Of a DNA stretch of 37,238 nucleotides, positions 15,338 through 23,667 are shown one piece after another. Below the pieces are notes generated by a model. The model saw only the letters and a program-made list of their open reading frames with translations. It ran no database searches and was not told where the DNA came from. How positions within the stretch are numbered: the first letter of the stretch is position 1; every line of letters starts with the position of its first letter. Both the position numbers and the translations under genes were made by a program. The stretch is from RGIG8244 sp045592785 (GTDB lineage: Bacteria > Verrucomicrobiota > Lentisphaeria > Victivallales > UBA1829): NCBI GenBank assembly GCA_045592785.1, contig JAZNVL010000008.1:1-37238 (forward strand), read 5' to 3'.

Positions 15338-16810
15338 TCACTCCCCTTTTATGATCTGACTTTCTCCGTTCGCAGCTTTCACTCTGCGCCACACATAAAA
15401 TGCAAAAAGACATGCCACCAGGATCCCGATCACCCGGGCAACGTTCACCGGCAGTCCCAGTCCGTACGCCTGCTTGTGAGCCGTTGAGGTCCAGAGGATA
15501 TACGTTGCAATGATGAAGGTCATGAACATACCCGGGATCAATGCCACAAAACCGTTCTTCTTCTGACGGAAGAGCCACACCGCCGCCGACATCAGCGTGG
15601 ATGCCGCCAGTACCTGATTCCCCCAGGAGAAATAATTCCACACATAATTGAAACTCGCCGCGCTGACATTGGACCACCACAGAAAAAACGAGATCGCAAC
15701 GATCAGCGGAAGACACAGCAGAAGACGGTTTTTGATCGGTTTCTGGTCAATATGGAGCATTTCCGCCAAACTCAACCGGGTACTGCGCAATGCCGTATCG
15801 CCCGAAGTGATCGCCAGGATCACAACGGCAATGACCGTGACAAGCCCCATCCAGTATCCCAGAAACTCCGTGGTGATCTTGATCAAGGCATTGGTGGGAT
15901 TGCCCGCCATCAGTTCCGGAAACTTGTTGTAAATGGCAAGTCCGGCACCCGCCCACACCATGCCGATGATCCCTTCCATCACCATCATACCGTAAAATGT
16001 GGAACGCGCCTGCCGTTCCGTTTTCATGGTGCGGCTGACAATGGGCGACTGGGTCGCATGGAATCCGGAAATGATCCCGCAGGCAATGGTCACGAACAGC
16101 AGAGGGATGATCGGGGCATGTTTTTCCGTAAACATATTTTCCCGGAACGCTTCGGATTCCTGCAGGAGAGAAGGATCCTTGATCACAGCAACCATCAAAG
16201 CTGCGAACACGGCAAAGGTACCGATCAGGAACAGAAGTCCGAAGATGGGATACACCTTCCCGATGATCTTATCCACCGGGAACAAGGTGGCGATAACATA
16301 ATACGCAAACACGATGACCGCCAGGAGCCAGAACTGTTTCTCGTTGGGGATGATCAACCCGTCCGCAAGGCCCGCCGGGATATTGATGAACACTGCCACC
16401 ACCAGGATCAGCAGAAGGATCATGAACCAGGAGAAGATCTTTGCGTAGACCGCACCCAAGTTGTCACGGATCAGTTTCGGCAGATTCGCCCCGTTATCAC
16501 GCAGGGACATCATCCCGCCCAGGAAGTCGTGAGTTGCGCCGGCAATGAGGTTCCCGATGGGCAGGATCAGAAATACGATCGCACCGAACTTGATCCCCAG
16601 GATCACGCCGACCACCGGGCCGACTCCGGCGATATTCAACAGTTGGATGAGCATATTCTTCCAATGAGGCAGGACGACAAAATCGACACCGTCGGGATTA
16701 TGTACTGCGGGAGTTTCCCGGTCGTCGGGTCCCACGATTTTTTCAATAAATCTGCCGTAAGTGAAATACCCGCCGATCAAAATTGCGATCCCTACAAGAA
16801 ACAATACCAT
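15338..16810 (-). CDS. cstA: CstA-family transporter (carbon starvation protein family)
   Basis: The 490-residue polytopic membrane protein shows CstA hallmarks: TYGRFIEKIVGPDD at the N-terminus, IAGVGPVVGVILG, GATHDFLGGMMSLRD, SGFHATQSPIVSR and AITSGDTALRSTRL. E. coli members (CstA, BtsT) import peptides or pyruvate; here the shorter form lacks much of the E. coli C-terminal extension. The most likely substrate is pyruvate or a similar small acid, but sequence does not decide. It is the first gene of a two-gene unit with a membrane kinase. Two promoter candidates and a large folded leader lie upstream, suggesting regulated expression. Ribosome site GAGGTG. Confidence 0.9.
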   Translation of the reverse strand: MVLFLVGIAILIGGYFTYGRFIEKIVGPDDRETPAVHNPDGVDFVVLPHWKNMLIQLLNIAGVGPVVGVILGIKFGAIVFLILPIGNLIAGATHDFLGGMMSLRDNGANLPKLIRDNLGAVYAKIFSWFMILLLILVVAVFINIPAGLADGLIIPNEKQFWLLAVIVFAYYVIATLFPVDKIIGKVYPIFGLLFLIGTFAVFAALMVAVIKDPSLLQESEAFRENMFTEKHAPIIPLLFVTIACGIISGFHATQSPIVSRTMKTERQARSTFYGMMVMEGIIGMVWAGAGLAIYNKFPELMAGNPTNALIKITTEFLGYWMGLVTVIAVVILAITSGDTALRSTRLSLAEMLHIDQKPIKNRLLLCLPLIVAISFFLWWSNVSAASFNYVWNYFSWGNQVLAASTLMSAAVWLFRQKKNGFVALIPGMFMTFIIATYILWTSTAHKQAYGLGLPVNVARVIGILVACLFAFYVWRRVKAANGESQIIKGE

Positions 16811-16828
16811 AATATCACCTCATTGAGT

Positions 16829-16858
16829 ATTATAAAAAAAACAGAAGCAGGGAATCAA
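16829..16858 (-). promoter_or_regulatory. cstA-proximal promoter candidate
   Basis: Minus strand: TTGATT (16853-16858), 18 nt spacer, TATAAT (16829-16834). It overlaps the U-run of the leader hairpin, so it may be fortuitous. Confidence 0.4.
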
Positions 16859-16940
16859 AATCGCTCCAACATATAATTGGTACGATAAAGCCGGGCGGGT
16901 TTGATGTATTCAGTGTTCAGAGGAATGAAACTCCTGCTTC
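16834..16940 (-). promoter_or_regulatory. Candidate structured leader/attenuator of cstA
   Basis: On the minus strand, GAAGCAGG (16940-16933) can pair with CCTGCTTC (16851-16844), then TG and eight T residues follow. Inside are ATCAAA (16905-16900) with TTTGAT (16859-16854), ATCG (16886-16883) with CGAT (16863-16860), and CCAA (16880-16877) with TTGG (16869-16866). The helices stack with no gaps of more than 2 nt on the 3' side, while the 5' side has large bulges (27 and 13 nt). This resembles a riboswitch-like aptamer fused to a terminator. I match it to no known class. It could instead be a simple terminator for murG. Confidence 0.45.
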
Positions 16941-16949
16941 CTGAATCTT

Positions 16950-16978
16950 ACAATACATCCGCTTTCCTTAAATTGCAA
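16950..16978 (-). promoter_or_regulatory. cstA distal promoter candidate
   Basis: Minus strand: TTGCAA (16973-16978), 17 nt spacer, TATTGT (16950-16955). Transcripts would start near 16943 and carry the whole structured leader. Confidence 0.5.
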
Positions 16979-17016
16979 GTCCGTTTTCATATTTTATAAA
17001 AAAAATATGACCATGC

Positions 17017-18120
17017 TCAAAGATTGTCGCGGATCAACTGCAATACCGCTCCCGCCGCATCCGGAAACGCCAGACGTTTGGACTGTTCCCCTTTCGCAAT
17101 GCAGCCCCCGCGATCCGCCAGAAAACGGGAAACAAATTCCCGCATCCGTTCCCGGGTGACATCTTCATTCATAAGGATCTCCGCGCCGCCGCCGGATGCC
17201 AGATATGCCGCATTGTCGTTCTGATGCAGTTCTGCGGCAAAAGGATACGGGATCAGGAGCGCGTACTTCCCGAAGTATGCCAATTCGGAGACCGTACTTC
17301 CGCCGGAACGGCTGATGACGACATCACAGGCGGAATAGATCGTGTGCATTTCCGGCGATGCTTCCCGGAGACAGATCTTCCCCGGGAACCCGGCATGGAG
17401 TTTCTGCATTTCTTCCAGCTTGCCCGGTCCGGTCAACATAATGACTTGCAGATCTTTGACTGCCGGATCAGAGGGATCTGCATCGAAACATTCGTTGATC
17501 TTCTGCGCGCCCAGGGAACCGCCGAACACAAGCATAAGCGGCTTGGCGGCATCAAAATCCGTTCCGTACATTTCATTGAAACGGGCAACGGCTTCCGCTT
17601 TCGAAATGGGGGGAGCCAACAGAGGTTCCCGCAGAGGCAGACCGGTGAGAACGGATTTGCAGCGCAGTGTTTCCTCATTGGCGGCAGGGAAAGAAAGCGC
17701 GATGGCTTTCGCCCAGCGGGAGAGAAAACGGTTTGCTTTCCCGACCCGGGCATTGCCGTCATGCAGAAAAATGGGCAGTTTCATCCTTCTCGCGGCGAGT
17801 GCCGCAGGCAGAGAAACGGAACTGCCCATGATGAGCATGGCATCCGGCTTGAATTCCCGGATCATTTTCTTTGCAAAACGATATCCGCGGATCACGGCAA
17901 AAAAGAATTTCAGCATCTGAACCGGATTTTTGCCCGGCCGTTCATAACGGAACGACTGGGCTTTCACGCCCGATTCCGATGCGGTAACAAGCTGTTTCGG
18001 TGCATGAGGTCCCCCCAGGATCAACAGAGATTCCCCGTCATGACTGTTCACATACCGGGCAATGCCCAATCCGGGGTTGAAATGTCCGCCGGTCCCGCCG
18101 CAACTGATAATAAGCCGCAT
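17017..18120 (-). CDS. murG: UDP-GlcNAc:lipid I N-acetylglucosaminyltransferase MurG
   Basis: MurG adds GlcNAc to lipid I at the inner face of the cytoplasmic membrane, giving lipid II. The 367-residue protein starts MRLIISCGGTGGH, the family's N-terminal glycine loop, at 18118-18120 with AGGAG 8 nt upstream. A longer frame exists, but its extra 13 residues have no support. Further matches are HDGNARVGKANRFLSRWAK, GGSLGAQKIN in the second domain, and SRSGGSTVSEL with HQNDNAAYL for UDP-GlcNAc binding. The gene is alone, not in a division/cell-wall cluster, with its own promoter. A weak AT-rich hairpin (16988-17009) follows the stop. Confidence 0.92.
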   Translation of the reverse strand: MRLIISCGGTGGHFNPGLGIARYVNSHDGESLLILGGPHAPKQLVTASESGVKAQSFRYERPGKNPVQMLKFFFAVIRGYRFAKKMIREFKPDAMLIMGSSVSLPAALAARRMKLPIFLHDGNARVGKANRFLSRWAKAIALSFPAANEETLRCKSVLTGLPLREPLLAPPISKAEAVARFNEMYGTDFDAAKPLMLVFGGSLGAQKINECFDADPSDPAVKDLQVIMLTGPGKLEEMQKLHAGFPGKICLREASPEMHTIYSACDVVISRSGGSTVSELAYFGKYALLIPYPFAAELHQNDNAAYLASGGGAEILMNEDVTRERMREFVSRFLADRGGCIAKGEQSKRLAFPDAAGAVLQLIRDNL

Positions 18121-18157
18121 AATAAAAACTCCTTGATCTGTTGAAATTTCAGGGTAC

Positions 18158-18185
18158 ACTTTAGCACATTTTTTGTAAAATACAA
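18158..18185 (-). promoter_or_regulatory. Promoter of murG
   Basis: Minus strand: TTGTAT (18180-18185), 16 nt spacer ending TGC, TAAAGT (18158-18163), an extended -10. Confidence 0.55.
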
Positions 18186-18225
18186 ATCAATTTTAAAAAC
18201 CGAACATTTTTTTCTTCAAAAAGGT

Positions 18226-18254
18226 TTGCTTTTCGCCAAAACGTATGCTATATT
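18226..18254 (+). promoter_or_regulatory. Promoter of the membrane pyrophosphatase gene
   Basis: TTGCTT (18226-18231), 17 nt spacer ending TGC, TATATT (18249-18254). ATGCAC (18262-18267) and GTGCAT (18277-18282) form a small inverted repeat around the expected start, a possible operator or 5' hairpin. Confidence 0.6.
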
Positions 18255-18326
18255 AGATCGAATGCACTTATAATGTGTGCATAGTAAACAAATTTGTTTC
18301 AAAAAACAACATTAGAAAGGATTCAG

Positions 18327-20741
18327 GTGAAAACCGTGAAACTCTCAAAAACGGCTGTCATGGGGCTTTGTTCCATGATGTCAATCTCTGCTTTCGCAGA
18401 TGATGTTCTTTCCCTCGGTGGATTGATCGCGGATGCTGCGGAAAAAACCGGAGTCGCCCAGGATGGTGTCCAGGGCATCTGGTGGATCGCCCCGGTGTGT
18501 GCCATTGTCGCTCTCGTGATGGCGCTGGTCTGTTACAAACTGATGGTGAAAGCTCCCACAGGAAATTCCCGTATGGAAGAGATCGCCGGATATGTGCGTG
18601 ACGGTGCTATGGCGTATCTGAAACAACAGTATTCCAAAGTGGGGATCGTCTTTGCTATTCTTTTTGTGATCTTCCTGGTCCTGGCTTTCATGGGTCTTCA
18701 GAATCCTTTCGTTCCCGTTGCGTTCCTCACCGGCGGGTTCTTCTCCGGTCTTTGCGGGTTCATCGGCATGAAGACCGCCACCAGCGCATCCAGCCGTACC
18801 GCACAGGGTGCCAGCGAAAGCTTGAACCGCGGCTTGCAGGTCGCGTTCCGTTCCGGTGCTGTGATGGGGTTGGTCGTGGTCGGTTTCGGACTGCTTGACA
18901 TCACGCTCTGGTACTTCATTCTGGATCAGGTGGTTTACACTGCCGACAACATGGTCAACGGTTTGACATTCTGCGGATTGAAACTCATTCCTGCGGGATT
19001 CGATATGTCTCATAAATTCATGGAAATCACCACCACCATGCTCACCTTCGGAATGGGTGCTTCCACACAGGCTCTCTTTGCCCGTGTGGGCGGCGGTATC
19101 TATACCAAAGCCGCGGACGTCGGTGCCGACCTGGTGGGTAAAGTGGAAGCCGGTATTCCGGAAGACGACCCGCGCAATCCTGCGACCATCGCCGATAACG
19201 TGGGCGATAACGTGGGTGACGTTGCCGGTATGGGTGCGGACCTTTACGAATCTTATTGCGGCTCCATTCTTGCCACAGCGGCATTGGGTGCTGCGATCCC
19301 GGTGGCTCTTTCCGATTCCGTGAAACTGGTGAACGCGCCCATGATCGTCGCCGGGATCGGAATCATCCTCTCCATCCTGGGTATCTTTGCCGTCCGTTGC
19401 AAAGAGGGTGCCAGCATGATGACTCTGCTCAAAGCACTCCGCGTGGGTACCTGGGGCAGCTCTGTTCTGATCCTCGTTGCCTGTGCCGTTCTGGCTGTCT
19501 GTGGCATCATTTCCTGGGGGATCTTCGGTTCCGTAATCGCCGGGCTGATCGCCGGTGTGATCATCGGTTACTCCACGGAATATTACACCTCTGACGAATA
19601 CAAGCCCACCAAGGAACTGGCGGCACAGGCCCAGATGGGTCCTGCCACCACCATCATCGACGGGCTGGCTGTGGGGATGCTGTCCTCCGCAGTTCCCGTG
19701 ATCGCCACCGTGCTGGCGATCATCTGCTCCTACGCCTTCGCCGGCGGGTTCACCCAGGGCACGATCTCCGGTCTTTACGGAATCGGGTTCGCCGCTGTGG
19801 GTATGCTGGCAACGCTGGGCATCACTCTGGCTACCGATGCTTACGGTCCCATCGCCGACAACGCCGGCGGCAACGCGGAAATGTCCGGGCTCCCGCCCCA
19901 TGTCCGTGAACGTACGGATGCGCTTGACATGCTGGGCAACACCACGGCAGCGACCGGGAAAGGCTTTGCCATCGGTTCGGCTGCTCTGACTGCGATGGCA
20001 CTTCTTGCGGCAGAAATCCAGGAAATTGAAATCTGGGGCAGAAAGTTCAATGCCTTCGGTGCGGAAACCATGGCAAAACTCAATACGCCCAAAGTGGATA
20101 ACTTCACTGTCCTCGTGGATTACTTCCACATCAATATCATGAATCCGCTCTTCCTCTGCGGGATGTTCATCGGTGCCATGATGGCATTCGTCTTCTGCGC
20201 ACTCACCATGAAAGCGGTGGGACGCGCTGCCGGAAGCATGGTGGAGGAAGTCCGCCGTCAGTTCAAAGAAATCGCCGGGATCATGGAAGGAAAAGCCACC
20301 CCGGATTATGCCCGGTGCGTTGCCATTTCCACAAAGGGTGCACAGCGCGAAATGATGATCCCTGCCCTGCTGGCGATCATCACCCCGGTCGCGACCGGTC
20401 TGATCCTGGGTGTTCCGGGCATCATGGGTCTGCTCGCCGGCGGTCTGACCTGCGGGTTCTCTCTGGCCTGTATGCTGAACAATGCCGGTGGTGCCTGGGA
20501 TAACGCGAAAAAGCATATCGAAAAAGGCAACTTCGGTGGCAAGAAACTGCCCGATGGGACCAAGAATCCGGTTCACGGTGCCGCGGTGATCGGCGATACT
20601 GTCGGTGACCCCTGCAAAGATACTTCCGGACCTTCTCTGAACATCCTGGTGAAACTGATGAGCATGGTTGCGGTGGTATTTACTCCGCTCTTCATCAAAC
20701 TTTCTCCCGCGATCCAGAGATTCCTGGGGCTGATCGACTGA
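18327..20741 (+). CDS. hppA: Membrane-bound ion-translocating pyrophosphatase
   Basis: This polytopic enzyme couples hydrolysis of pyrophosphate to pumping of H+ and/or Na+ across the cytoplasmic membrane. The GTG at 18327 (AAAGG at 18316-18320) gives 804 residues; the next GTG (18336) and a TTG (18294) are alternatives. A signal-like N-terminus precedes about 16 membrane helices. The catalytic signature EDDPRNPATIADNVGDNVGD lies near 278-298 and a second Asp-rich loop DAYGPIADNAGGNAEMSG near 508. GNTTAATGKG has Ala where K+-independent enzymes have Lys, pointing to the K+-dependent subfamily, which contains both H+ and Na+ pumps. The single gene would recycle biosynthetic pyrophosphate, typical of energy-limited anaerobes. 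Confidence 0.95.
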   Translation: MKTVKLSKTAVMGLCSMMSISAFADDVLSLGGLIADAAEKTGVAQDGVQGIWWIAPVCAIVALVMALVCYKLMVKAPTGNSRMEEIAGYVRDGAMAYLKQQYSKVGIVFAILFVIFLVLAFMGLQNPFVPVAFLTGGFFSGLCGFIGMKTATSASSRTAQGASESLNRGLQVAFRSGAVMGLVVVGFGLLDITLWYFILDQVVYTADNMVNGLTFCGLKLIPAGFDMSHKFMEITTTMLTFGMGASTQALFARVGGGIYTKAADVGADLVGKVEAGIPEDDPRNPATIADNVGDNVGDVAGMGADLYESYCGSILATAALGAAIPVALSDSVKLVNAPMIVAGIGIILSILGIFAVRCKEGASMMTLLKALRVGTWGSSVLILVACAVLAVCGIISWGIFGSVIAGLIAGVIIGYSTEYYTSDEYKPTKELAAQAQMGPATTIIDGLAVGMLSSAVPVIATVLAIICSYAFAGGFTQGTISGLYGIGFAAVGMLATLGITLATDAYGPIADNAGGNAEMSGLPPHVRERTDALDMLGNTTAATGKGFAIGSAALTAMALLAAEIQEIEIWGRKFNAFGAETMAKLNTPKVDNFTVLVDYFHINIMNPLFLCGMFIGAMMAFVFCALTMKAVGRAAGSMVEEVRRQFKEIAGIMEGKATPDYARCVAISTKGAQREMMIPALLAIITPVATGLILGVPGIMGLLAGGLTCGFSLACMLNNAGGAWDNAKKHIEKGNFGGKKLPDGTKNPVHGAAVIGDTVGDPCKDTSGPSLNILVKLMSMVAVVFTPLFIKLSPAIQRFLGLID

Positions 20742-20764
20742 GTTTGATCCTCTGTTGAAACAAT

Positions 20765-20810
20765 AACGGGTTGCTGCATAACCTCAAAAAGGTGAGCAGC
20801 AGCCCGTTTC
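20765..20810 (+). terminator. Intrinsic terminator of hppA
   Basis: AACGGGTTGCTGC (20765-20777) pairs with GCAGCAGCCCGTT (20796-20808), including one G-T pair, followed by a short T-rich tract. Confidence 0.8.
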
Positions 20811-20834
20811 TATTGTCGATTCGGCTCCTGACAA

Positions 20835-20905
20835 TTCCAACAAAAAGTTTTTGGAAGATGGGGTGCGGGGAAGATAACCTTTTTTCAAAAAGGTGTATTC
20901 CCCGC
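20835..20905. repeat. Two adjacent palindromic hairpins between convergent hppA and uvrC
   Basis: TTCCAA (20835-20840) and TTGGAA (20851-20856) flank an A5/T5 core. Next, TGCGGGGAA (20864-20872) pairs with TTCCCCGCA (20897-20905), enclosing ACCTTTTT and AAAAAGGT. The second may end uvrC transcription. The pair resembles interspersed palindromic elements, but no second copy is in this window. Confidence 0.6.
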
Positions 20906-20942
20906 AAAGCCGTTCTTGCAGCAGCTTTTTTTTCGTCCGGAA

Positions 20943-22442
20943 TTACAGCGTATCCACGGTTCCATCCGGCTGGTGCGCCGCCAGATAATCCGCGATCTGA
21001 CGGGCAAACTCCATCCCGATCCCGGGGACACGGCGGGCGATCTCTTCCGGCGGGGCAAGCCGCAGACGGCGTACAGACCCGAACTCTTTCAGGATGGCAT
21101 TTTTCCGTGCTTCGCCGATCCCTTCGATCTCATCCAGCAGGGAATTTTGGATCGCCGCCAGACGCAAGGCACGGTGATAAGTGATGGCGAAACGGTGGGC
21201 TTCGTCGCGGACCGCCTGCAACAGTTTCAGGGCAGGACGTTCCCGGTCCAGACGGATGGGTTTCGAATAACCGGGGATATAGATCTCCTCGTTCTTTTCC
21301 GCCAGCCCGATGACAGGGAATGCAGGCACGCCCAATTCCGCAAGAACTTCAATGGCAGAACTCAATTGTCCTTTGCCGCCGTCCACCATCAGGAGCGAAG
21401 GCGGTTCCGCCTCACCCGCAATGACACGACGGAAACGGCGTCCCACGGCTTCTTTCATCATGGCGAAATCGTTGGGGCCTTCCACGGTCCGGATCCGGAA
21501 CCGGCGGTATTTGCCACGATCCGGTTTCCCGTCGGTAAAATGGACCATGGAAGCCACGGCAAGTGTGCCGGAAATATTGGAGATATCAAAACATTCGATG
21601 GAGTCCGGCGGGGAATCCAGGTGCAATGCGTTCTGCAGATCCGCCACGGCTCCGGGGCCCGGATTGGTCCCGTAAGACTTGGCAGTCATCAGGAAGGAAC
21701 GGCGTTTTTCCAGGCAAATGGACCGCAGACTTTCAATCATGTCCCGGTACTTCGCCGCTTTTTCGAAATCTTTTGCGGTGGCAGCAGCAAGCATTTTCTC
21801 CCGGATCTCCTCCTCACATTCTTTCGTATCGCCATTCAGGATCTCGATCAGACGACGGATCTTTGCCCCGTATTCCTCTTCCGTCACTTTGCCAACACAG
21901 GGACAACAGCAATCCCGTACCGCCCCGGCAAGACAATGCGCCCGTTCCTCCGCGCCCGGATTGGCGCATTTGCAGGTCCGGAGCTTGAATTTTGCCACCA
22001 GATATTCCGCAGTCCGATACATATCGCCGCTCTTCGGGAAGGGTCCGAAATAAAGACAGGAATCATCCTTTCGGATCCGCGCGAACCGGATCCTGGGAAA
22101 TTTCTCCGCGAGATCGATCTTGATCATGGGCATCCGTTTATCATCCCGCATGAGGATGTTATAACGGGGGGCGAACTCTTTGATCAGACGGGATTCCAGC
22201 AGAAGCGATTCTTCTTCCGAGCGGACAACGATGAACTCCCAGCTCTCAATGGAATTGATCAGCGAACGCAGTTTGGGATCCGCCCGTGTCTCCCGGGACG
22301 GCTGAAAATACTGGGACATACGTCGCCGCAGATTGGAGGCTTTCCCCACATAGATCACGGTCCCGAACAGGTCACGATAGATGTAACAGCCCGGTTTTGT
22401 CGGAATATCTCCGGGATAAAAGTTATGCTTTTTCAACGTCAT
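20943..22442 (-). CDS. uvrC: Excinuclease ABC subunit C, shortened form
   Basis: UvrC makes both incisions around bulky DNA damage. The ATG at 22442 gives 499 residues, against about 600 in most bacteria. The GIY-YIG nuclease is at the N-terminus (GCYIYRDLFGTVIYVGKA). A Cys-rich stretch (CKCANPG...CCCPCVGK) follows, then a UVR motif (AKDFEKAAKYRDMIE) for UvrB, the RNase H-like nuclease (IECFDISN, MVDGGKGQLSSA, RDEAHRFA) and a helix-hairpin-helix end (IEGIGEARK, VPGIGMEFA). Only about 40 residues separate UVR motif from ECFDIS, whereas E. coli has over 150. The start overlaps the cinA 3' end by 20 bp, making it the last gene of a four-gene operon. A longer frame into cinA is rejected. Confidence 0.93.
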   Translation of the reverse strand: MTLKKHNFYPGDIPTKPGCYIYRDLFGTVIYVGKASNLRRRMSQYFQPSRETRADPKLRSLINSIESWEFIVVRSEEESLLLESRLIKEFAPRYNILMRDDKRMPMIKIDLAEKFPRIRFARIRKDDSCLYFGPFPKSGDMYRTAEYLVAKFKLRTCKCANPGAEERAHCLAGAVRDCCCPCVGKVTEEEYGAKIRRLIEILNGDTKECEEEIREKMLAAATAKDFEKAAKYRDMIESLRSICLEKRRSFLMTAKSYGTNPGPGAVADLQNALHLDSPPDSIECFDISNISGTLAVASMVHFTDGKPDRGKYRRFRIRTVEGPNDFAMMKEAVGRRFRRVIAGEAEPPSLLMVDGGKGQLSSAIEVLAELGVPAFPVIGLAEKNEEIYIPGYSKPIRLDRERPALKLLQAVRDEAHRFAITYHRALRLAAIQNSLLDEIEGIGEARKNAILKEFGSVRRLRLAPPEEIARRVPGIGMEFARQIADYLAAHQPDGTVDTL

Positions 22443-23667
22443 CGGCGAGGATCGCCTTCCGTAACAGTTGAAGCGCAGATGCCGCCGCACGGTCACGGAT
22501 CTGTTCCCGGCTCCGACGCAAACGCAGCTCATGGACCGTGGTCACTCCGCGCCAATGGATCCCGGCATAGACCAATCCCACAGGCTTTTCCGGTGTTCCG
22601 CCGCCCGGCCCGGCGATCCCGGTCAGAGAGATCCCGGCATCACACTGGAACCGTTCCACAATACCGTTGACCATTTCTTCCGCAGTTTCCCGGCTGACTG
22701 CACCGTAATCTTCCAGCGTTTCCGTTTTGACGCCCAACATCTGTTCCTTGATCGCATTGGCGTAGGAAACGATCCCGCCCAGAAAGATCTCGGAGGACCC
22801 GGAAACATCGGTGACAAGTTTGGAAACAAGTCCACCGGTACAGGACTCCGCAGTGGCAAGACGTGCCTTTTTCCGGCGGAGCAGCCGGACCACATCCGCG
22901 GCAAGAGAGGGCGAGGAATCATGCAGGATCGCCGTGCCGAATTCAGCACGCACATCATGGATCGCATCCCCCAGTGTCACGGGATCGGCGGACGTCAGAA
23001 ACAGCCGGACGATCCCCGGGGAGGCACAGTACGCCACCTGCAGGGGATGACGGCGGGCGATGACAGGCAGCATACGGTCTTCCACTTCCGATTCGCCCAA
23101 GTCGGTGATACGGAACATCTTGGTATGAACGGGATCTTTCTGCATCTCCCGGAGCCGGGGCAGGATGTCCTGCTCGAACATGGGTTCCAGTTCGCCCGGA
23201 GGACCCGGCAGCAGAATGACTTTTGCTTTGCGGTCCTTTGTTTCCATGATGATCCCGGGAGCGGTCCCATTTTCATTTTCCACGACTTCGGCACCGGCAG
23301 GGACAAGAGCCTGATTCAAAACGCGGGAGGGTATTTCCTGTCCGGAATGGCGCATCTTCCAGAAACGGAGGATATTCGATGTGGTCGCGCCATCTTCTTC
23401 CAGACGGTATCCCAGATGACGGGCAATGGTTTCTTTTGTGAGGTCATCCGCCGTAGGCCCCAGTCCGCCACTGGTGATCACCACATCGGCATGGAGCAGA
23501 GCCTGTTCCAACGCGGCAAGAATATCTTCGGGCTTGTCTGCGATCTCCAACGCCAGCCGGGGGATGATCCCGGCTTCGGTCAGACGGCTTCCCATATACG
23601 CCAGATTGGTATTGATGGTGGAACCCTTCAGGATCTCATCGCCGATACAAAGGATGGCAACTCTCAT
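22423..23667 (-). CDS. cinA: CinA: nicotinamide-nucleotide amidase / ADP-ribose pyrophosphatase-like protein
   Basis: The 414-residue protein has both domains of full-length CinA. The N-terminal molybdopterin-binding-like domain starts MRVAILCIGDEILKGSTINT, with TSGGLGPTADDLT. The C-terminal amidase domain contains LATAESCTGGLVSKLVTDV and SLTGIAGPGGGTPEKPVG. Known members deamidate nicotinamide mononucleotide in pyridine-nucleotide salvage; the link to competence is genetic. The ribosome site AGGAGG is 10 nt before the ATG. Its start overlaps the upstream acyltransferase stop by 4 bp, and its end overlaps uvrC. Together with dprA nearby, this groups DNA-uptake and repair functions. Confidence 0.95.
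   Translation of the reverse strand: MRVAILCIGDEILKGSTINTNLAYMGSRLTEAGIIPRLALEIADKPEDILAALEQALLHADVVITSGGLGPTADDLTKETIARHLGYRLEEDGATTSNILRFWKMRHSGQEIPSRVLNQALVPAGAEVVENENGTAPGIIMETKDRKAKVILLPGPPGELEPMFEQDILPRLREMQKDPVHTKMFRITDLGESEVEDRMLPVIARRHPLQVAYCASPGIVRLFLTSADPVTLGDAIHDVRAEFGTAILHDSSPSLAADVVRLLRRKKARLATAESCTGGLVSKLVTDVSGSSEIFLGGIVSYANAIKEQMLGVKTETLEDYGAVSRETAEEMVNGIVERFQCDAGISLTGIAGPGGGTPEKPVGLVYAGIHWRGVTTVHELRLRRSREQIRDRAAASALQLLRKAILADDVEKA

Noticed and set aside
18262..18282. Second hppA promoter using TATAAT at 18269-18274
   Set aside because: No acceptable -35 hexamer at 16-18 nt upstream; the TATATT at 18249 with TTGCTT fits better.
18381..20576. 731-residue minus-strand ORF opposite the pyrophosphatase
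   Set aside because: Shadow of a perfectly conserved gene on the plus strand; composition is an antisense artefact rich in His, Gly and Asp.
20916..22670. 584-residue plus-strand ORF across uvrC and cinA
   Set aside because: Covers the opposite strand of two well-identified genes and has no recognisable motif.
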